Shown here piece after piece: positions 8,864 through 17,873 of a DNA stretch of 64,000 nucleotides; position 1 is the stretch's first letter; each line of letters starts with the position of its first letter. The stretch is taken from positions 2,046,001-2,110,000 of the forward strand of contig NZ_FNTG01000001.1 of NCBI RefSeq assembly GCF_900104795.1, read 5' to 3'. The notes below the pieces were generated by a model, which worked only from the letters and a program-made list of their open reading frames with translations, was not told the DNA's origin and did not search any database. A program made the translations under genes and the position numbers. The stretch comes from Burkholderia sp. WP9. GTDB lineage: Bacteria; Pseudomonadota; Gammaproteobacteria; Burkholderiales; Burkholderiaceae.

Positions 8864-9274
8864 TCACCATTTTGACATTTCCAGAAGATCCGTCAGAAAT
8901 TTATTCTGCGCCTTGCGGACGTTGTAAACACATTCGCCATAGAGCGCTGGAAACATGGAACCATCTGAACTTCTCTCCCATCCCGCGCCTGCGTCGCGCT
9001 GCAATTCACAGAATTTCAGTGCATTGTCTTGTGCAGACATGTATGCGTCCAGTAGCTTCGCGTGAGAATTCGCCACTGGTATCTTCGCACGAACATTTTC
9101 ATAAATCTTCTTGTTGTTCCTGGCTAAATCGGCGCTTAGATTGCCATAACATAAGGTGTCTCCGTATCCGCCGCCGAGATGTTTTAGACACTCTTGATCC
9201 GGGTTCGCCATGACCACGTTGCAAAGCCCTGCGAAGACAACGCAAAAAATAATCGCTTTGCTAATGAGAGGCAT
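8864..9274 (-). CDS. LprI/DUF1311-like periplasmic protein, putative immunity protein to the adjacent lysozyme
   Basis: A 136-residue exported protein with an N-terminal signal peptide ending near VVMANP. The mature part has the conserved cysteines and helices of the lysozyme-inhibitor LprI / DUF1311 family: QECLKHLGGGYGD, LCYGNLSADL, KFCELQRDAGAGW and GECVYNVRKAQN. Members inhibit or accompany peptidoglycan hydrolases in the periplasm. Its start overlaps the end of the lysozyme gene by 14 bases, so the two are translated together. By position it is the self-protection partner of the GH24 enzyme. The family match is moderate and the immunity role is inference. Confidence 0.8.
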   Translation of the reverse strand: MPLISKAIIFCVVFAGLCNVVMANPDQECLKHLGGGYGDTLCYGNLSADLARNNKKIYENVRAKIPVANSHAKLLDAYMSAQDNALKFCELQRDAGAGWERSSDGSMFPALYGECVYNVRKAQNKFLTDLLEMSKW

Positions 9275-9839
9275 CGTAGACCCCCGACGCGAAAAGACGT
9301 GCCTCCGAATATCGCCTTTGCGGCAACCCGCGATTGTGTCCCACTCGGTAGGTACAAATGAAGTCAGACATTGCCCGGTAGTGCCCAGTGTTCACTTTCT
9401 GGATTATGCCTGTTGCGCCGTCGCCCGCGCCGCAGTTATAAACGATGCTAACAAGAGCATCATATTCAAATTGAAATAGCGGCACCATTACATCACTATT
9501 CAGTCTTCTTTCCATTCGTTCGACATCCCGCCTCTTAAAGCCCCGCGCCCGCTCCAGTGATATTGACTGTCCAACCTGGATATGGTCTGTGGGTAATATC
9601 CGGTGCCCGCACCCAACCGTTGGAATGCCGGCGTTATCCAGATACGCTTGCAAAATAAAACCCTCCGTGACGTAGTGCCCTTGAAAGTTCACGCCGTTCA
9701 GTAGCCCCGACTCCCACACAGAAATAAAGGAAAGGCCACCACTACTGACAATCCACGGCTTGGCAAATCGGTCCGTGTACACCGTAACAGAGGAATTCGG
9801 ATCGGTGTTGGTTGTTGCGGTTGCAAGTGCATCAGGCAT
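9261..9839 (-). CDS. GH24-type lysozyme (muramidase), probable type VI secretion effector
   Basis: A 192-residue T4-lysozyme-like muramidase without a signal peptide. The catalytic Glu is likely that in SVWESGLL. The active-site loop follows as QAYLDNAGIPTVGCGHR, matching the family pattern Y-L-D-x-x-G-x-x-T-x-G-x-G-H. The later FQFEYDALVSIVYNCGAG helix is also typical. The ATG at 9839 overlaps the stop codon of the upstream PAAR frame (TAATG) behind GGAGGAG. A cytosolic muramidase coupled to a PAAR gene and to a periplasmic inhibitor is the usual arrangement of a T6SS antibacterial effector. Confidence 0.85.
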   Translation of the reverse strand: MPDALATATTNTDPNSSVTVYTDRFAKPWIVSSGGLSFISVWESGLLNGVNFQGHYVTEGFILQAYLDNAGIPTVGCGHRILPTDHIQVGQSISLERARGFKRRDVERMERRLNSDVMVPLFQFEYDALVSIVYNCGAGDGATGIIQKVNTGHYRAMSDFICTYRVGHNRGLPQRRYSEARLFASGVYDASH

Positions 9840-10242
9840 TAGTGCTCCTCCTTGTGGCCGAGGTGGATTTGTATGGATTGCGCGCTATCCGTATGATGGC
9901 GACTAGTTCGGCCCTGCGAATCCTTTACACCGTGGACGCGGTAGCCCGATGGCAAGAACACCGTGTAATACGTCTTCGGTAGCGCGCTACCAGCCGCGTC
10001 GAGTAGCGAAAATTGCTCATCGTAGCGATCGGGCTGCTTGTCGGCTGTCGCCCCGTTCATACCAGGGGGATTCACGCTATGCGTGAATTCTTCGGCCCGG
10101 TCATCGCACCACGACTCGCCGGCGAGGCTCGCAGTAACGTGAGGCGGAGTTGGACATTGGCACAGGACGATATCCCCGTCGAGCGCGGAATCCGGCCGCC
10201 GCTGCTCAACGTGTCGCCGACCACTGCAATGCGTCGTCTCAT
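9839..10242 (-). pseudogene. PAAR-domain type VI spike-tip protein, broken by internal deletion and frameshift
   Basis: From the ATG at 10242 one frame reads MRRRIAVVGDTLSSGGR, the classic N-terminus of PAAR tip proteins, then hits a stop after 56 codons. The next frame reads ALDGDIVLCQCPTPPHV, AGESWCDD and then continues through a C-terminal transthyretin-like segment (YDEQFSLLDAAG...) to 9839. Intact Burkholderia PAAR proteins have roughly 40 further residues between these two parts, so a deletion near 10185-10195 fused them out of frame. The C-terminal 78-residue frame could still start at GTG 10075. No vgrG is adjacent. A sequencing or assembly error is possible but would not explain the missing residues. 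Confidence 0.78.
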
Positions 10243-10264
10243 AGTTTGTCTACGCTTGGCGGAG

Positions 10265-10330
10265 TTAAATCGCGTTGGTGGGCCAATCTTTGAACAGATG
10301 CAATACCTCTTTGTTATCCTTATTTTTCAT
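10265..10330 (-). CDS. Very short putative ORF upstream of the PAAR relic
   Basis: A 21-codon frame (MKNKDNKEVLHLF...) starts at 10330 behind a good GGGAG site and ends 22 bases before the PAAR start. It is highly charged at the start and matches nothing I know. It may be a leader peptide or the stump of a deleted T6SS gene. Confidence 0.25.
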   Translation of the reverse strand: MKNKDNKEVLHLFKDWPTNAI

Positions 10331-10835
10331 GTGCCGTCTCCCGCTTGTGATTAACAAGACCATCAAGACTCGCGGCAATGGAGCGCAGTTCCTATAAGAC
10401 TGGTCCGAAAAAGGAAATGGGCATGCGCGACGCATATCTCAATCTATTTTTTTTGCGCCTCGCTTCCAGGACACCACAGGACAGGCTGCCACGACGTTTC
10501 ATTCAACTCCCCGCCGTAGCCACTGACAGACATTTCGTCTTTTCCTGCGCCTCCGGTAAATCGTCTCTCAATTGAACCAGCGCGGTCTGATGCACGTTAT
10601 GGCTTTAATCGATCAGTTTTGGATCGCGGGCAATTCCATGAGAACAGTATCCCGTTGTACCCTTTCTGGCGTTTCTATGCGAAGCGTCGTTCCAAGCGGC
10701 TTTGCACCGCTAGCTCCATTGCGTATCCCCGCTCAGTCACGGTAGTTGCGCGTGTGGAATCAGCGTTCCCGCAGCTTCACCCCGAAGACAAGGCAGTCAT
10801 TCTTCTGGCCGCGCCGCGCGCACCGCCGCGATCGT
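10331..10835. other. Gene-poor gap beside the T6SS relic
   Basis: About 505 bases with no convincing gene on either strand. Base composition is lower in GC than its neighbours around 10340-10620. Given the truncated PAAR gene, this is where a vgrG or adaptor gene would be expected, but I could not read any vgrG remnant. Confidence 0.45.
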
Positions 10836-11924
10836 TCATTGCACTCCGTGCTCCTTTGAGCGGCTGAGCGTGACCGAAAAAGTCAGCCGGCTCGTTTCAA
10901 TGCCCATGGTGTTCAACATCTTCGGTCTATGAAACGCCGCAAGTTTCGTGCGTTGCTCCAGCGTTCCAATGTCGAGCAACGCCAGCAATTCGGCGACCAC
11001 CGCGTACAGGATGCCGACGTTACCATCCTCGATCTTCACCGCAATACCCAGTGCGCCGCTCGCGCCCGCCCTCTCCGTCTGCGCCGAGGCCCGCACACCT
11101 ATCGCGTAGCTACCGTCCGCACCAACCTTGCCGACCAGGCCGCCATCGAAGGCTTGCATCAACTGCGTGCAGAAGCGGCCCTCGCCCGCGACCAACTCGG
11201 GATAGGTCGTCATCGCGCGGTAGATTCGGGCAAGCGCTTTCGTGCGCGGTGTGGCGGTCGCCTCCTTCGATACCACGTCCTGCGCAGCAGCGAGCTTCGC
11301 AAACAAACGTGCCAGGCGATCGAGCGGAAAGGCCGGTGTCGGGAGATTGCAGCCGTCCGTGGCCCATTGCACTGCATCGTCGGGTAAATCGCATACGTCC
11401 GCGACCGTGTGTTTCACCCGCACCTGCAACGGATGCTCGGGTCGCTCGTAACCCGCTATCGCCGCGCCGATCGACTGCGCACCCGCCAGCATGCCCGCAT
11501 GTTTGCCGGAGCAGTTGCTGCATACACCGCCCGGTTTGAAGTCGCGCTTGAGCCAATCGACGTACACCGCGTCGGATAACGGCGCATGGCCGCCGCAACG
11601 CAAGTCCGCTTCGCTCGCATGCGCCTTGGCCAGCATGTGTCGCGTGCGTTCGATGTGGCGCGGCTCGCTGCTGTGCGAGCCGCACATCAACGCGAGATCG
11701 GCTTCGTCGAAGCCGAACCGTTCCAACGCGCCGGTTTCCAGCACCGCCAGCGCTTGCGCCGGCTTGGCCGCCGAACGCGCCAGCGTCACGCGCGACGGAT
11801 CGCCGAATGACGCCAGCAAGCGCCCATCCGCGTCGACCACCGCGACGTGAGCCAGATGCGTGTTCTCAATCGAATCGCCGCGATAGACAGTCGCCGCAAT
11901 CGGCCCGGTAGTGCGCAAGCTCAT
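10836..11924 (-). CDS. Asparaginase (L-asparaginase II / PF06089 family)
   Basis: A 362-residue enzyme of the thermolabile asparaginase family (PF06089), unrelated in fold to the classical AnsA/AnsB. Family marks are RSAAKPAQALAVLETG, LALMCGSHSSEP, VCSNCSGKHAGML and AGEGRFCTQLM. The family hydrolyses asparagine to aspartate and ammonia. The ATG at 11924 is preferred, because GGAG lies 7 bases before it but only 1 base before the in-frame ATG at 11930. It is convergent with nothing and monocistronic, and the next gene upstream is a LysR transcribed in the same direction. Confidence 0.9.
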   Translation of the reverse strand: MSLRTTGPIAATVYRGDSIENTHLAHVAVVDADGRLLASFGDPSRVTLARSAAKPAQALAVLETGALERFGFDEADLALMCGSHSSEPRHIERTRHMLAKAHASEADLRCGGHAPLSDAVYVDWLKRDFKPGGVCSNCSGKHAGMLAGAQSIGAAIAGYERPEHPLQVRVKHTVADVCDLPDDAVQWATDGCNLPTPAFPLDRLARLFAKLAAAQDVVSKEATATPRTKALARIYRAMTTYPELVAGEGRFCTQLMQAFDGGLVGKVGADGSYAIGVRASAQTERAGASGALGIAVKIEDGNVGILYAVVAELLALLDIGTLEQRTKLAAFHRPKMLNTMGIETSRLTFSVTLSRSKEHGVQ

Positions 11925-12061
11925 GCTCATTCTCCTCGTGATCGGTTTAATCGTTGCGGCAGCATCGAATCGTGGATGACGCGGGCGATTCTACGTTCGC
12001 CTCACTTTCGGACCATCACAGCGTGGCAAGTCCTCGCTATTCAGCACGCGCGCAATGTTTC

Positions 12062-12991
12062 TCATGCAGTATCAAGCGCATCGTGAAGATGCTCGACGAG
12101 ATAGTCGATCAATGCCCTCACCTTCGGCGGCAAAAATCGGTTCGGCGGATACAGCAGCCACACCGAGCCCACATACGCGCGCGCTTCGAGTTTCCATTCC
12201 GGCAAGACCTGTATGAGTTCGCCGCTCGACAGCGACTCCGAGACGGCGAACTCCGGTACGCATGCAATGCCGAAATCCTGCAGCGCAGCTTCAACCCGCG
12301 CGCCGGCATGATTGGCGATGTAGCGCCCTGTCACATCGACACTCTGTGTCTCCGTGCCGCGGCGAAAGCGCCAGCGGTTGTCGTCGGCAGTCTCGCCGAG
12401 GTAGATGCACGCGTGTTTCAGCAGGTCGCGCGGCTGCGCCGGCGTGCCGCGTTCGCTCAAATACGCGGGCGACGCCACCAGCAGCCAGCGCACCGCGCCC
12501 AGTCGGCGACCCGCGAGACCCTGCGGCGGATGTTCGGTCAGACGTATCACCAGATCGACATCGTCGGCTAGCGGGTCGATGTCCTGATCGGCGAAAAGGA
12601 GTTGCAGGTCCACCTCGTCGTAAGCGCGCAGAAAGCCTGGAACGAGCGGGTGGATCACGGACTTTGCGAACTGGGTCGGCGCGCTCAAGCTGACCCTGCC
12701 TTGCGGTTTGCCGGCCAGTTGCCCTGCCGCGTCGACCGCACCGGACGCGGCGCTCACCATGTCGCGGCAGAAGCGCGCCACCTGAGCACCCGATTCCGTG
12801 ACCCGCACCGTGCGCGTGGAGCGCTCGAGCAAGCGGGTCGCCAGCGCGTCTTCGAGCCGCTTGATCTGACGGCTGACCGTGGACGGCGTGCTGCCGAGTT
12901 GCCGCGCCGCCACCGAGAAATTGCCGGCATCGACGACACGCGCGAACACCGCCATATCCGGCAGCAAGGCGAAAAGCTCCGTTGGGGTCAT
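12062..12991 (-). CDS. LysR family transcriptional regulator
   Basis: A 309-residue LysR protein. The HTH is at about residues 12-70 (GNFSVAARQLGSTPSTVSR, then LATRLLERSTRTVRVT). The effector domain follows and length is normal. It is divergent from the EamA exporter at 13117 with a 125-base gap, the usual geometry for control of that transporter. Confidence 0.92.
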   Translation of the reverse strand: MTPTELFALLPDMAVFARVVDAGNFSVAARQLGSTPSTVSRQIKRLEDALATRLLERSTRTVRVTESGAQVARFCRDMVSAASGAVDAAGQLAGKPQGRVSLSAPTQFAKSVIHPLVPGFLRAYDEVDLQLLFADQDIDPLADDVDLVIRLTEHPPQGLAGRRLGAVRWLLVASPAYLSERGTPAQPRDLLKHACIYLGETADDNRWRFRRGTETQSVDVTGRYIANHAGARVEAALQDFGIACVPEFAVSESLSSGELIQVLPEWKLEARAYVGSVWLLYPPNRFLPPKVRALIDYLVEHLHDALDTA

Positions 12992-13116
12992 CGTCGGGAT
13001 CCGTGAGTGGGAGCGGTCTATTAATGCATTCGCGACATAAACGCTGTGCGCGATGACCCGATTATCACGCGTGACGCAAAGTTCGACAATACGGGCTCTT
13101 TAGCTCGAGGTTCGCC

Positions 13117-14028
13117 ATGTCGAAACAGGAACGCCTGCTCATGCTGTCCGATCTGATGCTGCTCGCTGTCGCCGTGGTGTGGGGCACCAGTTACGGCGTG
13201 GTCAAGAGTGCGCTGGAGTTTTATCCGGTGCTGGGTTTGCTGGCGCTGCGCTTCGGCATCACCTTCGTGATCCTGGCGCCGGCCCTGCGCCACCTGCGCG
13301 CTGCGGACGCCCGCACGCTGCGCGGCGTGTTCATTGCCGGCGCGCTGCTGCTGGGCATCTTCCTGTGCGAAACCTTCGGGATCCTGATGACGCGCGCAGC
13401 CAACGCCGCCTTTTTGATCAGCCTATGTGTGGTGCTGACGCCGATAGTCGAATGGTTGCTGCTCAAGCGCCGGCCGAGCCGCGTCGAATGGCTGGCGGTG
13501 GCGCTCTCCCTGCTCGGCGCATGGCTGCTCGCCGGCGACGGCGCACTCAGTTTCAATCCGGGCGATGCGCTGATTCTGTTCGCCGCCCTGCTGCGCGCAT
13601 TGACGGTGTGCGTGACCAAACGCGCGATGCGCGATTCGGCCCTGCCGCCTTTGTCGGTGACCGCGGTTCAGTCGGGTGTGGTGGCGTTCGGCAGCGCCGC
13701 GGCCGCCTGGCTATTCGCGCCGAAACAGTGGCAGCCGATGCCCGCGATTGCGGGGCACGCTGCTTTCTGGGGCTATGTGGGGTATCTGGTGCTCGCGTGC
13801 ACGCTGTTCGCGTTCTTCGCGCAGAACTTCGCGATCAAGCGCAGCAGCCCCACACGCGTTTCGCTGTTGATGGGCAGCGAACCGGCGTTCGGGGCGCTGT
13901 TTGCGTGCCTGTGGTTGGGTGAACGAGTCTCGGTGACCGCCTGGGTTGGCGGCGCCTTGATCGTCGCGGCATCGATTCTGGCGACGGTGCGATGGACCGC
14001 ACTGCGCGTGAGCGCCGCGCGGGCCTGA
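13117..14028 (+). CDS. DMT family transporter (EamA, two domains)
   Basis: A 303-residue inner-membrane protein with ten predicted membrane spans in two EamA repeats. The first has VVWGTSYGVVKSAL and LALRFGITFVIL; the second starts near residue 150 and ends with the GSEPAFGALFACLWLGE element typical of the family's C-terminal repeat. Such carriers export amino acids or other metabolites. It is divergent from a LysR gene that probably regulates it. The substrate is unknown. Confidence 0.92.
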   Translation: MSKQERLLMLSDLMLLAVAVVWGTSYGVVKSALEFYPVLGLLALRFGITFVILAPALRHLRAADARTLRGVFIAGALLLGIFLCETFGILMTRAANAAFLISLCVVLTPIVEWLLLKRRPSRVEWLAVALSLLGAWLLAGDGALSFNPGDALILFAALLRALTVCVTKRAMRDSALPPLSVTAVQSGVVAFGSAAAAWLFAPKQWQPMPAIAGHAAFWGYVGYLVLACTLFAFFAQNFAIKRSSPTRVSLLMGSEPAFGALFACLWLGERVSVTAWVGGALIVAASILATVRWTALRVSAARA

Positions 14029-14062
14029 AACAACGGCCCGCGCCAAAACCCACGTGTGCCGA

Positions 14063-15310
14063 TCAGCGCGATGCAACGCTGCCGCGCTCGCTCACCACTT
14101 CGCCTCGCTGAAACACATACTCGAGGCGTTCGCCCTGCCCGGTCAGCACGCCGATGTCCTTGAGCGGATCGCCGTCGACCACGAGGATGTCGGCAATCGC
14201 GCCCGCCTTGATGACGCCCAGCTTGCCGCTCGGATCGACGATCTCCGCAGCGATCGTCGTGGCAGAACGCAAGGCTTCCAGATTGCCGAGCACGTCGGCG
14301 CGAATGCGCAACTCGTCGCTCTGAAACGTGTGCATTTCGCCGAGCAGGTCCGAACCGAATCCCATCGGCACGCCGGCATTCGCATAGATCTGCAGCGAAT
14401 CGCGCCCAGCTTGCCGCACGGTTTCGATCTTGGCGATCGAGTCGGCCGGCAAACCATAATCGGCGCCGTGTCTGGCCAGTGCATCATACGTAACCAGCGT
14501 CGGCACCACGAACGCGCCGTGTTCGCGCATCAGCTTCGCGGCGGCTTCGTCGACGAGGTTGCCGTGCTCGATGGTGCGCACGCCGCAGCGAATCGCACGC
14601 GAGATCGCGCGGCCCGTGTACGCGTGCGCCATCACGTAGGTATTGGCCGCCTCGGCCTCGGCGACGATCGCGCGAATTTCATCCTCGGAGTACTGCGTGT
14701 TGCCGATCGGATCGGTCGGCGAAGCGACGCCGCCCGAGGCCATGATCTTGATCTGCGTGGCGCCCTTCTGAATCTCTTCACGCGCGGCAAGCCGCACCGC
14801 ATCCACGCCGTCGACCACGCGCGCAATCGCGCCCGCCCGAAAACAGCACGAGCAGGGTTCGAGCATGTCGCCACGCGGACGGAAATCGCCGTGTCCGCCC
14901 GTCTGCGAGAGCGCCTTGCCCGACGGGAAAATACGCGGCCCCGGCACCAGCCCGCTTTCCAGCGCCTGCGTCAAACCCCAGTCCGCGCCGCCCGCATCGC
15001 GCACGCTCGTAAAGCCGCGGCCGAGCATGGCCTTCAGAATCGGCAGCGCGCGAATCGCGGTGAGGATATTCGGCTGCGCCGCGTTCGTGCCGAGGTTCGC
15101 GCGCGAAGCCAATACGTGCACGTGACAATCGATCAGACCGGGCATCACCGTTTTGCCGCGGGCATCGATCACGCGCGCGTTGGGCAGATCGACGGGACGA
15201 TCGGTGACTTCGACGATATGGCCGTTTTCGATCACGACATGCTGATGCTCGATCAACACGCCCTGGACCAGATCGAGTAGGTTGCCGCCGCTGATTACCG
15301 TAATGCTCAT
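14063..15310 (-). CDS. Metal-dependent amidohydrolase (prolidase-like, Sgx9260/imidazolonepropionase-like group)
   Basis: A 415-residue amidohydrolase-superfamily enzyme. It has the metal-binding HxH in LIDCHVHVLA, the Lys in IKIMASGG that can be carbamylated, a second His set in YVMAHAYTG and IEHGNLVDE, and the Asp in MGFGSDLLGE. The N- and C-terminal beta sandwich ends with the AIADILVVDGDPLKDI element. This subgroup includes zinc carboxypeptidases that cleave N-acylated or proline dipeptides. It follows the MFS gene at 15371-16678 by 60 bases on the same strand, suggesting uptake then hydrolysis of one substrate. Confidence 0.9.
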   Translation of the reverse strand: MSITVISGGNLLDLVQGVLIEHQHVVIENGHIVEVTDRPVDLPNARVIDARGKTVMPGLIDCHVHVLASRANLGTNAAQPNILTAIRALPILKAMLGRGFTSVRDAGGADWGLTQALESGLVPGPRIFPSGKALSQTGGHGDFRPRGDMLEPCSCCFRAGAIARVVDGVDAVRLAAREEIQKGATQIKIMASGGVASPTDPIGNTQYSEDEIRAIVAEAEAANTYVMAHAYTGRAISRAIRCGVRTIEHGNLVDEAAAKLMREHGAFVVPTLVTYDALARHGADYGLPADSIAKIETVRQAGRDSLQIYANAGVPMGFGSDLLGEMHTFQSDELRIRADVLGNLEALRSATTIAAEIVDPSGKLGVIKAGAIADILVVDGDPLKDIGVLTGQGERLEYVFQRGEVVSERGSVASR

Positions 15311-15370
15311 TGATATCTTCCTGACTTGATGAGGAAATGCGTCCGGCCAACCTCGGCCGGACCCGCCGCT

Positions 15371-16678
15371 TCAGGTGCCGGCCCGGCGCGGATCGCGCAC
15401 GAAGAACGTACCCACCAGGCTGATGGTCGCGGCGATCATCACGTAGATCGCGGGCGCCATATTGCTGCCGGTCGAAGCAATCAGCCACGTGATGAAGAAC
15501 GGCGCGAAGCCGCCGAAAATCGTCACGGCGAAGTTATAGGCGACGGAGAGGCCCGTCGACAGCACCTTGGTCGGAAACAGCTCGGAGAATGCAGCGAGGA
15601 TCGGGCCGGTGTAGGTCGCGATCAGCACGCCGAACACGCCCTGGAACACCATCAGCGAAGCGAGGCCCGGTGCCCGGTTGATATAGGCGAACATCGGCCA
15701 GGCGAGCAGCAGGATCGAGACAGCGGCGCCCGAGAGAAAACGGCGGCGGCCGAAGCGGTCAGCAAGTTTGCCGACTACCGGCGAGAAGCACATGATCATC
15801 AGGCCGCCGAGCATGCCGGCAAGAAAACCGGTGGATTGCGGCAAGTGCAGTGTACGCACCGAATAGGTCGGCATATAGAACAGCAGCACATAGGTGCAAA
15901 CGGTCCACAGAATCACCATCGAAAAGCTGGCGAACGTCTCGCGCGGAAAGGTACGGAACACTTCGGCAAGCGGCGAATCGTTTTTGGCTTCTTCGGCCAC
16001 CGCGCTGAACGCGGGGGTTTCGTCCATGCGGCTGCGAATGAAATAGCCGACCGGCCCGATCAGAATGCCGATCAGAAACGGCATTCTCCAGCCCCACGAA
16101 TGCAGCGAGTCCGCACTCAGACTCGCCGTCACGAACGTGCCGACGGCGGCGCCCAGCAACACGGCAAAGCCGATGCTCGCCTGGATCCAGCTCGAATAGA
16201 ACGCGCGCTTGTCCTGCGGCGCGTATTCCGTGAGGAACGCGGTCGCGCTGCCCATCTCGCCGCCCGCTGAAAAGCCTTGCAACAAGCGCGCGACCACGAT
16301 CAGCACCGGCGCCCACAAGCCGATCTGGTCATAGGTCGGCGCGAGGCCGATGAGCGCGGTGCCGCCCGCCATCAACAGAATGGTCAGCGAGAGCGCCGCC
16401 TTTCGTCCGACTTTATCCGAGTACACGCCGAGCACGATGCCGCCCACCGGACGCATGAAAAAACCCACGCCGAAGGTGGCCACGGCGAGCAGCAGCGAGG
16501 TCAGCTCATTGCCGGTCGGGAAGAACAGCTTCGCGATGATGACCGCGAAAAAGCTATAGACGGTGAAGTCGAACCACTCGAGCCCATTGCCGAGCACCGT
16601 GGCGATAATGGCGCGGCGCCGTTGCCGCGCGAGCGTATCCACGGAGAGTGGAAGGTTGGATGAAAGCGTTCCTTGCAT
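15371..16678 (-). CDS. MFS transporter, metabolite:H+ symporter (MHS) family
   Basis: A 435-residue twelve-span carrier. The start at 16678 (MQGTLSSNLP) has AAAGGGA just upstream, while longer in-frame starts reach 16720. MHS-family marks are LEWFDFTVYSFFAVIIAKLFFP in the first span region, GVYSDKVGRKAALSL between spans 2 and 3, and GGEMGSATAFLTEYAP after span 4. The family takes up carboxylates and related metabolites with protons (citrate, alpha-ketoglutarate, proline/betaine). It is probably in an operon with the amidohydrolase downstream and regulated by the LysR gene upstream. Confidence 0.92.
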   Translation of the reverse strand: MQGTLSSNLPLSVDTLARQRRRAIIATVLGNGLEWFDFTVYSFFAVIIAKLFFPTGNELTSLLLAVATFGVGFFMRPVGGIVLGVYSDKVGRKAALSLTILLMAGGTALIGLAPTYDQIGLWAPVLIVVARLLQGFSAGGEMGSATAFLTEYAPQDKRAFYSSWIQASIGFAVLLGAAVGTFVTASLSADSLHSWGWRMPFLIGILIGPVGYFIRSRMDETPAFSAVAEEAKNDSPLAEVFRTFPRETFASFSMVILWTVCTYVLLFYMPTYSVRTLHLPQSTGFLAGMLGGLMIMCFSPVVGKLADRFGRRRFLSGAAVSILLLAWPMFAYINRAPGLASLMVFQGVFGVLIATYTGPILAAFSELFPTKVLSTGLSVAYNFAVTIFGGFAPFFITWLIASTGSNMAPAIYVMIAATISLVGTFFVRDPRRAGT

Positions 16679-16809
16679 GGTCCCTTTCCTCATCTGGCTG
16701 CCTGTCGGCGATAGTCGCATCGCGCCACGCCATGATCGAATGGCGCTTTCGCTTGCATAACCCCGATGCTAGAGAGACCTGATTTGTTTTCGAAACGAAA
16801 GATTCGCAT

Positions 16810-16836
16810 GCATGCATGCGTGTAGCGCATGCATGC
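16810..16836. terminator. Perfect 11-bp inverted repeat, possible terminator or operator
   Basis: GCATGCATGCG (16810-16820), a 5-base loop and CGCATGCATGC (16826-16836) form an uninterrupted stem directly after the stop of the LysR gene and 132 bases before the MFS start. There is no clean T-run, so it may end LysR transcription weakly or act as a binding site for the MFS promoter. Alternating purine-pyrimidine makes it unusual. Confidence 0.45.
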
Positions 16837-16841
16837 CTGTT

Positions 16842-17759
16842 TCAGCCCGGCGCCCTGCCCGTCTGTGCTTCGGCCTGTTCGAACACCCAGCGCGTGAAGA
16901 GGCGCGCCGCCTGGTTCTGCGAGCGGTCATTCGGCGACACGACGTAATAGCCGCCACCGTGACTCGCCGACGCCTGCGTGGCGCGCACCAGCAGTCCTTC
17001 GCTCAGGCATGCGTCGATCATGTGCCGCCAGCCAAGTACCACGCCCTCGCCGAGGATCGCCATCTGCACGAGCTGCGGATAATGATTGACGACCACCGCC
17101 TGCGGCGAAGCCGGCATCTGCACATCATTGAGACGGAACCATTCGGACCACGACATCCATTGCCGCTGGCCGTCTTCCTGCATCAACAAGGTTTCGTGCA
17201 CGAGATCGGCGGGTTGCAGCACCCGGCCGGCGAGATATCCCGGCGAACATACCGGGTACACGTCTTCGTCGAACAGGCGGCGCGCGGCGAAATGCGGCTC
17301 GGCGCGCTGGCGGATGTAGTACAGGCCCACATCGAATTCCGCGGGCGATAGCGACGCGAGCCCGTCGCGCACGATCATCCTGACCTTGACGTTCGGGTGT
17401 GCCGCGCGAAACGCGCCGAGCCGCGGCGTGAGCCATAGCACCGCGACGCCGGACGAACACGCAATCGTCAATTCCATATCGCCGTAGCGCTTCATCACAT
17501 CCAGCGTGGCCTCGGAGCAATTGGCAAGCAGCCACTGCACGTGCTTCGCGTAACCTTCACCGGCGATCGTCAGACGTAGCGCGCGGTGCTCACGCACGAA
17601 GAGCGAGCGGCCGAGGAAGTCTTCAAGTTGCGCGATCTGGCGGCTGATCGCGCTCTGCGTCAGATGCAGTTCCGCGGCCGCTTTAGTGAAACTGGCATGC
17701 CGTACGGCCGATTCGAATGCGACCAGGCATTGGAGCGGAGGCAATGGGGCAATGCGCAT
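16842..17759 (-). CDS. LysR family transcriptional regulator (GcvA-like)
   Basis: A 305-residue LysR protein of the GcvA/AmpR-type group, recognised by the N-terminal IAPLPPLQCLVAFESAVRHAS and the HTH AAAELHLTQSAISRQIAQLE. The effector domain is complete. It is co-directional with and upstream of the MFS-amidohydrolase pair, which is its most likely target set. Confidence 0.92.
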   Translation of the reverse strand: MRIAPLPPLQCLVAFESAVRHASFTKAAAELHLTQSAISRQIAQLEDFLGRSLFVREHRALRLTIAGEGYAKHVQWLLANCSEATLDVMKRYGDMELTIACSSGVAVLWLTPRLGAFRAAHPNVKVRMIVRDGLASLSPAEFDVGLYYIRQRAEPHFAARRLFDEDVYPVCSPGYLAGRVLQPADLVHETLLMQEDGQRQWMSWSEWFRLNDVQMPASPQAVVVNHYPQLVQMAILGEGVVLGWRHMIDACLSEGLLVRATQASASHGGGYYVVSPNDRSQNQAARLFTRWVFEQAEAQTGRAPG

Positions 17760-17873
17760 GATGAGAGGAGCCGAGTGACGATGTCATCATCATAGCGGGT
17801 GAAGCCCCGTGCCGAATCATGCGCACGCAGGCGTCGCGCGAGCCGCGGCATATCCTTGCGCCGCCTGCGGCGA

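Noticed and set aside
10331..10835. vgrG remnant expected beside the PAAR relic
   Set aside because: I could not read any vgrG-like segment in any frame.
14054..15280. 408-codon plus-strand frame opposite the amidohydrolase
   Set aside because: Antisense shadow rich in His, Arg and Asp, while the amidohydrolase on the minus strand has all its metal ligands.
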